From contig JAKGHH010000001.1 in the NCBI GenBank assembly GCA_022828595.1, forward strand, positions 141,193,017-141,257,016: DNA of 64,000 nt, read 5' to 3'. The position numbers were made by a program, and so were the translations under genes. This DNA comes from Nelumbo lutea (lineage: Eukaryota; Streptophyta; Magnoliopsida; Proteales; Nelumbonaceae). The notes under the pieces are model-generated. The model saw only the letters and a list, made by a program, of their open reading frames with translations. It did no database searches and was not told the DNA's origin. Below are positions 11,880 through 21,644 of this stretch, piece after piece (the first letter of the stretch is position 1; each line of letters starts with the position of its first letter).

Positions 11880-12660
11880 GACATGCACGCCTCCCATTGG
11901 AGGGTGCACGCTGGATTCGAACACTGTAAAATCTGTGTTTCTTCTTTTCGTCCAAAATGCTCCAAAGATATTTTGAGTTGGGAAGATATGTGAAATCTGT
12001 GCCTCTGTTTTACTCTAAAAGGAAGAAAGAATAGTAGGAGTTCTAATTGCTCACGATTTAGGAGGTTTAATGTGATAATACTCTTCGAATAGTGACCAAG
12101 CATAACTCTAAGAAAGCCTTAGGACGTGGCCAAAACAAATTACAGGTTGAGGAAGGTGATTCGTTGGAATTGAAATAACGTGGAATAAAAAAAAATAAAA
12201 AATTAAAAAAAGGAAAAATTTTCTTCAGTGTTTTAATATATAAATAAATAAATAAATATATATATATATATAGATAAATAGATAGATATCTACATAAATT
12301 ACCAAATATCAATTATGATAAGAAATTAATAGAAATATAAAGACCCATCGATTTATGCAAGTAGTGAAATTTGCTTGCTTAAGTTACTAGGAAATTTGCA
12401 AGCAATTGTCACGCCACTGACCTCAATAATGGATTTCATTTTTCTAAAGAAAAAAAAAAAAACGTTTGCCCAATTATCAGCTGTAAGAGAGTCAAAGACC
12501 CGTTAACTCGAAAGTCAAAGTCAAAGATCTGGTCTTAGTCAGGGATCTCACGGTTTAATTACCTTCATATCATGTATGGTTTAATAACTTTAATTACGTT
12601 TTGACCCTTTTGCCAGCCCTCTGATCCCAATCCAAACACAATCGCCTTGGATTCCATTTC
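11880..12660. other. intergenic with simple repeats
   Basis: At 11890-11920 a small perfect-looking hairpin surrounds CATTGG (GCACGCCTCC / GGAGGGTGC). A TA/TAGA-type simple repeat lies at 12235-12290. No gene recognised. Confidence 0.4.
12235..12290. repeat. AT-rich simple repeat
   Basis: TAAA-type units, then TA dinucleotides, then TAGA-type units in a row. Confidence 0.8.
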
Positions 12661-12679
12661 ACCACCAAGATAAGCGCGA

Positions 12680-12960
12680 CAGACACACGTGTTCCTCTGG
12701 ACGGAGACGAAAGTGCGCATTGTTTTCTGTGTTGCACCTCACGTGCTCGGTCATACAAAGAGGACCGATCCAGTGTTTACTTTTAAAACAGATTGGCCGT
12801 AAAAGTACTTTCATTTTCATCAGATGCTCATGTTGGGTGGTCATCAGACGTTGGAATTGCATCATAAAGTTGTTTTATCTACGGCTTGCCAAAACGACGG
12901 ATGCAGTTGTTACACGTCATGCTTGACGTGGCCCACACCACAAAACAACGGGAAACGTGT
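12680..12960 (+). promoter_or_regulatory. cluster of ACGT (G-box/ABRE-like) elements upstream of the F-box gene
   Basis: Two perfect G-boxes CACGTG lie at 12686-12691 and 12740-12745. Further ACGT cores follow near 12913 (ACACGTCA), 12925 (TTGACGTGGC, which also holds a TTGAC W-box core) and 12953 (AAACGTGTT). They sit about 550-850 bases upstream of the first transcribed-looking sequence. Such boxes bind bZIP, bHLH and WRKY factors in plants. A role in stress or hormone control of the F-box gene is inferred, in line with the stress-inducible FBS1 family. Confidence 0.5.
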
Positions 12961-13510
12961 TAAAGAAGCAACCGACATAGCCGACCTAAACCAACCAACG
13001 AGGAAGCAGCCATATCAGAACCCAGAAACTTTCTCCCGTCTACCTCCATTGCTGACCGACGCGTGTCCTGTCCTAACGGCTATTTTTAGCCGAGTAGATA
13101 GACAACCGAGTTCGGATCTTACCGCCACGTCAATATTAAAACAAAGTACACTCGCTGGATCCTATGAATCCTTTTTTTTTTATATTGCTCTGTTAGCCAC
13201 ATGTCATCTGTTCATTGGACCACAAAGGTCCAGCCACGCCAACATCGCTCCAACAGGAACAAGGGCCGAGGGCGGCTATAACGCGGAGATTTTTCTGTGT
13301 GTATTAAAGGAAGTGAGGATTTATTAATAAAAGGAAAATAAAGGGGAAAGCAGAAGGCTTTTACGGTTTATCGATCAACGGTGGTTTTGCAGTTGAGAGT
13401 TGCGGGATTGGTGGGACTCTCTGGTGTAGTTGGAGTTTATTGAAAATTTCTCGATTTCAATTTGCAAGTTCCCTATTGGTTATTTTTGAAATCGGTCCCA
13501 GGTTTATCAG

Positions 13511-13826
13511 GTAAGAATAGGGATGGATTCTTTGTTTGATTTTTCTTCTTTTTTGCTTGTTTTCATCAAGGGAAATTCTTGAGTATTCTTCATTTTTCGT
13601 TTTTTCTGGGTTTGTATTTGTGCAGTTAGAGTTTGGTTTTGAATGCGTTGATTCAATGGCGTTCGGGTGCCATATTGATTTTCTCCAATCCAATGTGGAT
13701 GGTTTCTAAATAAAGTTTCGTTCGTTTCCTTATTTGGTTTCGATTTGATTCTTCATTTATTGCGCATTTCGAATATTCTGTTTGATTATAGCCATTCTTA
13801 TTTGTAACTTTTTTTCTGTGATGCAG
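13511..13826 (+). other. intron in the 5' UTR of the F-box gene
   Basis: Donor 'cag|gtaaga' at 13511 and acceptor 'ctgtgatgcag' ending at 13826. It is T-rich throughout. The start codon follows 103 bases after the acceptor. A leader intron is common in plant regulatory genes. Splicing is predicted from consensus only. Confidence 0.6.
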
Positions 13827-13929
13827 AGAAGAGGAGGCTATTCTTGTGTTTCCATAGAAATCCAATCTTGGTGGAAGGATCTAGGACTGGGAGTGTGGTC
13901 GATCGGAACTTGAAAAGAATAGCTGAACA

Positions 13930-14705
13930 ATGGCATTGAGTAATAACTGCAGTTCTAAGCCAAAGCGAGGGGGCTCGTCTACATTGAATGTAGATGCAGT
14001 AGACAAAAGTTTGGGGATTGTTTACTATACACGGGCAATGGGAAGAAAAAGAGTTGCGGTTTCCAACTGTGCAGAGGTGTCGCCTCTCACTTCCCCTTCC
14101 AGAACCCCACTGAAAAAGCGCCATGGCATACGAAAAAATGTAGCGAAGTCGCTTCTTGAGGCCTTACCACAGGAGATTTTGGTAAACCCCCTGTCTCCAA
14201 GTTGTTTGCTTTTGATTTCTTGTTTCTATTTCGCTTGATGGTTTCTGGGCTGACTTACTTGTTATCGATTCTCACACAGGTCCAAGTGTTGTGTGGTGTA
14301 GATCATGATGATTTGAAGCAGCTATTCCGCGTATCGAAGACGATCAGAGAAGCAGTAAGTTCATGATTTTGAGATTGTAGTCCAAATGTTTGTTATATTT
14401 TATCCAGTGATTACAGGAGGGATAATGATTTGTGTTTCATAAATTTACAGACTTTGATTGCGAAGCAATCTCATTTCGCATATTGCACTCCTTCTAAATC
14501 CTTGGCGGGTGTAAGGAGTTTCAGTATTGTGGAAGATTCAAGCAAGCTTGATGCCGAGGAGGCACCGAATGCGCCGAGACAGCAACGGATTTTAGGCTCC
14601 CGACTCAACCGAAAGAAGCTTGCTGACATTAGTGTTGCCTTGTTCCATTCTCCCGAGGAAAAGCAATGGCTGAAGAACAGTTTACTACTGGAAACAGAGA
14701 TTTGA
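13930..14705 (+). CDS. FBS1-like: F-box protein of the FBS1 / At1g61340-SKIP27 family
   Basis: Three exons give 193 residues: 13930-14181, 14280-14354 and 14451-14705, all junctions GT-AG and phase 0. Residues about 35-45 hold the family motif GRKRVAVS. A short F-box follows at about 75-115 (SLLEALPQEILVQVLCGVDHDDLKQL), then VSKTIREATLIAKQSHFAY. The C-terminal part has EAPNAPRQQR and RKKLADISVALF, both family hallmarks. F-box proteins of this group join SKP1 in SCF ubiquitin ligases, and the Arabidopsis founder FBS1 is known as stress-induced. The length suits the family and no frame damage is seen. The ATG at 13930 is preceded by a leader containing an intron. Targets are unknown. Confidence 0.9.
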
Positions 14706-15010
14706 GTAATTTCTGGGCCAGTCTTCTTGTAAGCATTTTGTAAATGCTTTCGCTTATTGTAATTGATGTTGTGGTGGTTGTTCAGTAATTGTGGGTTCTG
14801 CAGACTTGTGTATGTAAACAAACGGTGCAAAGCCCTTCTTCAATTCCTTCATTGAAGACGGATGGAATGTATATGTGTATGTAAATGTCTCAGGGAACTC
14901 TTGTTAATTTATTTCATTGGAAGGGCATTTCCTTCACGTTTTCATTAAAATGTTTACAGATTTGAGAATGTAACAGTATTTGTACACTAACTTTCATTGA
15001 ATGAACTCCT
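14706..15010 (+). other. probable 3' UTR of the F-box gene
   Basis: T-rich, non-coding sequence directly after the stop, with GT-rich and 'tgtatatgtgtatgtaaatg' stretches typical of plant 3' ends near 14870-14890. The exact poly(A) site cannot be read. Confidence 0.4.
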
Positions 15011-16175
15011 CTCTTACTTTTATTACCACTATTTTTGTAATGGGTGAACCAAATATGTGTTGATATCAATTTATGTCATTGAATGAGCTCCTCTCAATCT
15101 TAGGAAGATGAATTAGAGATGGAATGATTCTGGGAGTCCAAGTAGATCATTATTGTTGTTGGTTGATGTCAATTTGGTGACCCACTCAAACTGCAACTAA
15201 TTATTCTTTTATTCCTCCGGTATGCAAATGCCCAATTGCGATATTTCCTTAGAAAACAGGACAGGAACATTGGTTGACTGAATCAATTTTGAACTGTTTT
15301 ATACAATTTGTTAGGAGTCAACTTTGAAGTTTGAACTCCAAACACAGAAAGGTGTACTCCTTTTCTGGTAGAGAGAACCAACCCCCATTTGGGACTGCTA
15401 CCAAAAAACCATTTGACACTACAAGACCGTTCACATTGGTGTTTAGTTCACGTTTCAATTATGAGATAACTAATGAATGGTATCAGTTTTTCGCATTCCA
15501 AGAACTTAAGAGCCCTCTTATCAATAAATTGAATCCTATTATGGTCCATTTTTTTTTTTTTTTGTGTTTCCTGGAAATTATATCTTTCCCATGTGCAAGT
15601 ATAAGATGGAGTTTTTTTTTCTCTGGATTTGTGGATGTCTATTTTGTATGTCCCACCGTAATGCTCAGTTGGTTCCTCAATCAACCCTATTGCAGTGCAA
15701 TTCCATTTGCACTAGTACAAAATGCATGGAAATTTAAATGAGAAGAATATAATTTCTGGTTTAGTTTTGTTGCATTTTAACTTGCTTCAAGTTTCATTTC
15801 ACTTCATCTATAACCCAAATAAATAAAACCAGGAAAAGGCTGAAATAAAAATAAATCAGAATTTGCACGCAAATCATTTGCACTCTCACAACCAAGCAAA
15901 TGGAAATTATGTAACTGCGGATACAAATAAGCTAGGTCATAAATTGTTTACAGCAATGTCGTCAGACGTGAATGGAGGCAAAACCGTTTTGATTTCTCAA
16001 TCATGGTCGATTAGTCCAACCATCCAGATTGAGGATTTGACTTAAATAAGAAATTCAAAAATAACAAAAAAAATTAGCATACAATTTCATTTTAAGTTTT
16101 TAAAGTTATTTTATATAAAAAATCTTAAAATATAGTCATTCCAAGTTATACAAGTATTGATACATGCATTTGAGA
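15011..16175. other. no gene recognised
   Basis: An open frame of 136 codons at 15331-15741 crosses a long T run and has no recognisable motif. I treat it as chance. Confidence 0.4.
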
Positions 16176-16612
16176 TAGGAGTGCTAATGGGACGGGTTGG
16201 GCCAGGTTTTAGCTCAATCCACGCCTAAGCCTAAGAATTGGGCTTAAAGCCCGAGCCCAAGGTCAAGCATGAACTATCCAACCTAAGTCCAGCCTGTACT
16301 AAAATTTGTTGCATTTGAATTTGGCTTGGGCCTGGCTCAGGTTGGTCAATCATTCAAACAAAAGAACTAATATACATATATATGCATATTATTTATTAAA
16401 AAATTATGTATATACATGCATATAATTGAGCCGGGCTTGGCTTGGGCTTGGGCTATGTAAGGGTTAGGTCTGAACCCAGCCCAAACAATTACAAAGCCTG
16501 AAATTCTAGACCCAGGCCAAGTCCAACAATTGAAAATTTAAGCTCAACCTGTATAAAATTGTGGGCAGGGTTAGACTGGGCTTGAATTTGGCCCACCCAA
16601 GTTGCACCACTA
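16176..16612. mobile_element. hAT-type MITE, probable
   Basis: Ends TAGGAGTGCTAATGGG and, inverted, TAGTGGTGCAACTTGGG resemble hAT termini (TAGGGNTG type). The interior is rich in 'gggcttgggc' and 'cccaagcc' repeats, as in other plant hAT MITEs. The 8-base flanks agree only partly (ATTTGAGA against TTTTCATA), so the borders are tentative. Confidence 0.45.
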
Positions 16613-17296
16613 TTTTCATATTTTGAGGCAGGGTTGATTAAATCAACATTTATAATAATTAGGCACACTTGAGACAAATACTGTATAAACACTTTGCAAA
16701 TTTTCTGATTCCTGTCCCATAAAAACGCCCATCCTACCCATAAAAACTGTTTTGGCTGCCAATTCCCAATTTCCCAGTTCTCATGCTCCAACCATCTGGT
16801 CCGGCCACATCTGACAATACTGGTTTGAAGAGGTGGATTATCATCTTAGCAGCTTCACTAATAGTTTTTTGCATGTAGATCCCACAAAGGCAAATGCACT
16901 CATTATTAATGCTCAGATTACAACTCTAAAGAATACAATTCAGCAAGAAGTTCCGGAATGGAGAAACATAAACCCATCATCACCATGTAGACCAAACTGC
17001 TGAAACAAGAAAACGGTAAAACTGAGCACAGGGAGAGAAATTAAAGAGATCTCTGCAAACAGCGCTAAGATTTCTGAAACGCCAAAAAGGAGAAACAACA
17101 TCCTCCAACAGAAACATTAATAAATTAAAATGACCAGACTCCCCTCACCTTGGGCTTGAAAGATATCAAAATGCCAAACAAACCCCAACCTTGGCATTAA
17201 AATATGATCTTCAATTCTTATATGTTTGCAAGAGAAGAGCAAAGGCTTTCTCCTGCAGAAGTGGACATATGAAAGCAACCACGCACATCTGCAAAA

Positions 17297-17740
17297 CTAA
17301 CGGCCAAGGGCCAGCTCAACCAAACCGATAAAACCCAATAAAGCCACGTCCTCCCAAACTGCTTCTTTGTTGGCGGAAATTCCGTTCACAAAAGTATCCC
17401 TTTCTATTGCAGCCGATAACGGAACAACCTCTAACTGTTGAACGCCGGCGAATGTTTCCGTACCAAAATCATCATAAAAAGCAAAACTACCGGGAAAAAC
17501 AGTAACTCCGGTGATGAAACTCACAGAAACAGCACCCACAATGGCAATATCCAAAAATACAACGAACAGTAGGGTGAAAAGAGCACCCTTGATCATGCCC
17601 CTAACAACAGCCTGAAGAGACAAAACGCCATGATGTGGCTGACCACTAGAAAATGTAATAATTCCAAGTGCACCGGAAATGATAATGCCAATGAAAAACC
17701 TGGAGGAAAAGTTCCTGGCCGTTATTATTTCCGATGTCAT
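17297..17740 (-). CDS. small hydrophobic membrane protein, unknown family
   Basis: An intact minus-strand frame of 147 residues starting MTSEIITARNF. Hydrophobic segments lie at about residues 15-32 (FFIGIIISGALGIITF), 52-80 (GALFTLLFVVFLDIAIVGAV) and near the C-terminus (EDVALLGFIGLVELA), so two or three membrane spans are likely. The C-terminal third is acidic and regular in codon use. The sequence beyond the stop (17297 down to about 16900) resembles a plant 3' UTR. I do not recognise the family. A second hydrophobic frame just upstream (MVVSIILILPLLWIWLLLI, near 17840-17790) overlaps the start region. Either the gene has lost a longer N-terminus by frameshift or the upstream frame is chance. 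Confidence 0.45.
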   Translation of the reverse strand: MTSEIITARNFSSRFFIGIIISGALGIITFSSGQPHHGVLSLQAVVRGMIKGALFTLLFVVFLDIAIVGAVSVSFITGVTVFPGSFAFYDDFGTETFAGVQQLEVVPLSAAIERDTFVNGISANKEAVWEDVALLGFIGLVELALGR

Positions 17741-18262
17741 TCACTACATCATCACTAGTGCCTTGTTTTCTTCCAAAAAGAGAAGATATGAGTAACAACC
17801 AGATCCACAGCAATGGCAATATGAGGATGATTGATACCACCATGACCTCTTGAGATTGATAGAGACACGAACAATATTGCACGTGGAAAATTGGAAGAAG
17901 ATAGAAACAACATCTAGATTAATATAATTTAGATCTGTTGTAACAATTCCACCCAGACAAAAAACAGAACGAGATGCGAGAGGAAGACCCATCGAAAGAT
18001 GGGAAGAAAACTTCTTAAACCCTTGAAAAGATGAAATGCGTTCTATATCTAAATTATAATTTTTTTTTTATTTTAGATAAGTTGTGAGAAATGTATTGCA
18101 TTAATAATAAAGGAGAGGGCGAAGCCTTCAATCTCTAAATTATAAATTTTAGAGATTAGTTTAGTGAAAACTACTCACTTTCACATGTACATTCTTTACT
18201 GTAGGAATGGAGATTCTTCATTCTCATTATTCAATTGCCAATTTCTCACTATGACAAACCGG

Positions 18263-18529
18263 TCAGTGCTCCTTCCTCATCTTAGCAAAATCTGTTTTGA
18301 TAGGAGAGTGTCCTTTGGATTTCAATTTCTTCTCAATTTGCTGCCATATCATTAAACATTGTCTTATTTGGGAATGGAATGTTTCGTCCACAATGAATTT
18401 GGTGGACAGTTCCATGATCTCGACTGTGTTACGACCTACAGTCTTAACAATATACCCCTTGTTTCCATCAAATATCTCATTTTCCTCGCATCCTGCAGCC
18501 TGCCTGCCCTGATGCAGAATATATGTTTG
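18263..18529 (-). pseudogene. possible exon or exon relic, unknown protein
   Basis: A minus-strand frame with no internal stop runs from 18529 to the TGA at 18265-18263. It reads YIVKTVGRNTVEIMELSTKF, then IWQQIEKKLKSKGHSPIKTD. The composition looks protein-like (mixed charged and hydrophobic, no low complexity), and AG acceptors precede it near 18500. There is no ATG at its head, so it would be an internal or last exon. No family recognised. It lies next to the truncated LTR border. Confidence 0.25.
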
Positions 18530-18570
18530 TCAAAAGAGCATATACTCTACTTCTATCTTCTGATGTAAGT

Positions 18571-19111
18571 AAAAGCTAAGAAGGGCCCTTTTGTGGTGGC
18601 TTGATGTTCTTTGGAGAGCTTGAATCCAAGTGTTGTAGAGAACGAAAAAGCTTTTACCTTCTTTCTTCTCTCTTGATCTTGCAGTTGTTGGAGTTTGCAG
18701 GAGCTTGTGGTTGCTTGCAATCTTCAATGTTAATGTTTGAAAGCTTCTTGCAATATGATTCTCCAAAAGGAAGGAAAGAACCCCCTTTCTTCCTAGGCAA
18801 AGCAATTTATAACCAAGGATTAAGGCTGCCACCTCAGCCCACTTAATTAATCAATCCCATGTGAGTGGGGTGTTGGGTTAGCATTAACTCCTATACATGC
18901 ACCATTATGTAGGAATTAGTGCTATTGCCAATGGGACCACCCTATTACAATAGGAGATGGGACTAATTGGATTTAATACACTTGGATCCTTAGACCACCA
19001 AGACATATTTATGTAGATTTTGGCCTTGGGCCCATGGAGGTCCATATTATTTAGAGGTTGTCATGTAAATTAAGCCAACTTATTTGACTTAAAAAAATTC
19101 ACATGTCTACA
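18571..19111 (-). repeat. 3' LTR (truncated)
   Basis: It matches 33601-33736 plus 34438-34821 nearly throughout, from 'aagaagggcccttttgtggt' to 'cacatgtctaca'. Minus strand starts TGTAGACATGTG. Similarity fades below 18571, so the U5 end is deleted or strongly diverged. Confidence 0.85.
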
Positions 19112-19124
19112 AATGCCCCCTTGA
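19112..19124 (-). other. polypurine tract
   Basis: On the minus strand AAGGGGGCATT sits directly before the TGTAGACATG start of the 3' LTR, the standard place for plus-strand priming. Confidence 0.75.
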
Positions 19125-19469
19125 AGACGAGGTGACTAAGTTCGGTGTGGCGTTGACAAAGTTGATATCCATGTTGGGTGGTAAATTGACTTAAATGTTT
19201 GTAGAGATCTTATTCAGCTTGTGGGCATTGAGGAGATGTCATGACATGTGGCTAACCTTGGTTAACTAAACCCCAAAAGAATTTTCAAGTCTCGTAACCA
19301 ATATTCCTTCTACAAAAGTTGGTCTATGTGATAATCGATTTCCATAGAGTCCTTTTGCTTCTCTAATTCTCTTACTTTATTAGCTGCCGATACAATCCAT
19401 TAGTTGGTGTTTGCTATTATCGTATCAAAGTCTCATGCTGGCTCCTAGTACAACACATATCTCCTTCTT

Positions 19470-19477
19470 TATAAATA
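19470..19477 (+). promoter_or_regulatory. TATA box for the antisense PMD transcription unit
   Basis: TATAAATA on the plus strand, about 2.2 kb upstream of the PMD start codon. A candidate donor 'aaatcag|gtattt' (about 19732) and acceptor 'tttatgcag' (ending 21640) would make a long leader intron joining the two. Inferred from consensus only. Confidence 0.4.
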
Positions 19478-21282
19478 CCCAACCTTCCATCAAATCTTTG
19501 TTTATTTTCTATTGACCGCAAGTCTTGAAGCAAACTTTTCCTTTTTGACCCACAAAAGTCTTCCTTGTTACTGTCTTGTCTTCTGTTGTGAAGATTATAA
19601 GTTCATCGAAACCATTGGATCTTATACTAGTGCCTTCAACTGTTGCTTCCTATTGAAATATAGTTGGGGCCAATGGGTAGTACTCGTAGTGGGCTCTCCC
19701 GTTGCAGATCTGGTAGCCTACCATCGAAATCAGGTATTTGAATTTCTTACTTTGATCTCCATTCAACCACGTAGCTAACCACGTGGTTTACATGCACTCC
19801 TTGTCCTCTTCCTTTTCTTTATATTGTTTTGGTTATTTTTTTGTTTCCTTCCTCTAGGGCCTGACAGATGCTCTCCCATTATACCATAAGAAATCGAGTT
19901 GCTAATTAATGCTATTAAGGTAATGAGAATGACCCATATGATGTTTGAGACAATAAGCAAGAATGACATGAGAAGTGATGTAGTTATCTCTACCCTTGAT
20001 TCCTTCTAAATCAACCAGTTGACCTTGCACATCCAACGAACTGAGACTCAACAATGCAACAAGGCATGACTCTTCTTGCTTTCTACCAAATTCTGATTGC
20101 TTTTATGATTTTTTTTTTATTCTTTGGCATTCTTCTTTTAAAATGGAGCATTAAAGACACATTGAAATCTTGCTAACCAAATGTCACCTCGTCACCATTG
20201 GATGTAACATTTTTTCATCCATCGACTTTATTTTGATAGCATTAATCATATCAAGAAAATGATGAAAACTTCTAGACTATATAGGATGGGCCAAAAGAGT
20301 CTTGACCTCTTTATTTGAATCCACGTCGTGATTCTAATAGCAATGTCATTGACTAAATAGGAACTTTCCACCCCGTGCGACAAGCTATTGTTTAAAAATT
20401 TTATTTTCTATGTGCCTCTTGCCAATACTTCACAAGCTCACCTCACATAGCATAGCATCTGTTGCCCTTCCGAAGCTACGTTTTTTGCATGGACTCATTT
20501 GGCAAATCGCATATGACATGCTTTGTATGAAGGTGTTTTGTTGCATGTCACTTTCTAAGCCTCTTTCCAACACATAGATAGCAATTATACCAATATTGTA
20601 TATCATTTATTCATTTTTGGTTGAGTTGAATCACAACGGAAGTGATCATAATGGAGACACATTGATTGACTCTCCTATAGACATTTTAGGTGTTTCATCT
20701 AATAAAATGGTAGATAGTCATCATATCACCATACTAAAGCTCCCACTTGATACTAGCATCAATATATACAATGTCTGGGCTCTCTTGGCATGGTGCTCCT
20801 TTTCAGTCGTTGAAACCGAGTCTAATATTGGAGTTAACCTTCGAGGTAGTCACTTTGTGTCAAAGAAAATAAGGTGACTTGCTGCTTTCGTCATACATGG
20901 TGTTCTTGTGCTCCAATGTTGACAATGCATTTCCTTCTCCAGGGATCTGCTTCATCAAGATTTCATTCACTTCATCTTATTGTCACCTGGTGCAAGGTGT
21001 CAACTCCCTTTTCTTGTTTATGGACTTCTTGGCAGTAGAAAATTTGTATTGTAGCTGAATTTGAATCTAAACAAGGATCTTGTGGTGAATGACTTCTTGT
21101 TGTACGAAGATTTTGGCATTTCACGTTCATTCCCTAAATTTAAAATTAGTTAGGGACTTGCATTAGTGATATTTTCATTAGTTAGATTTGTTATTTTTCT
21201 CCTCTTAGCGAGATGAAATCTCTTGACTATAACTTTGTTCACGAAGAAGTACAGATTTGGTACATCAACTCAATTGGCACAC

Positions 21283-21572
21283 TTGGACAACTTCGTCAGC
21301 AGTATGCCCTTGCAGACCTTTAATGGTCTGGGGTCCCTAGGTCCAAACCTTCATAGGCTTTCGAGACCAAGGTCTCTTGGATTTAGGGATTAGCACGCGT
21401 AGAACTTCTTCACTAGAGAATCACAGCATGTTGAGCTTCATCAATAGTGGGCCCTCGCAGACCTTCAATGGTCCGAGGTCCCTAGGTCTAGAGTTTCGTA
21501 AACTTTTGGGTCTAAGGTCTCTTGGATTTAGGGACTAGCTTGCATAGAGCTTCTTCACTAGAGAGTGCCACA
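21283..21572. repeat. tandem duplication, ~145-bp unit, in the PMD leader
   Basis: Two adjacent copies share 'gccct(t/c)gcagacctt', 'ggtccctaggtc', 'aaggtctcttggatttaggga' and 'cttcttcactagaga'. They lie just upstream of the PMD start. Confidence 0.8.
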
Positions 21573-21644
21573 AATATCTTGTTTCTTTAGTTTATGGTAA
21601 ATATTCCATATGGTACTGACACTCTTATTTTGTTTATGCAGGTA

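Noticed and set aside
12824..13327. 167-codon plus-strand open frame upstream of the F-box gene
   Set aside because: It lies in the promoter region with the ACGT boxes, has no recognisable motif, and two other frames overlap it.
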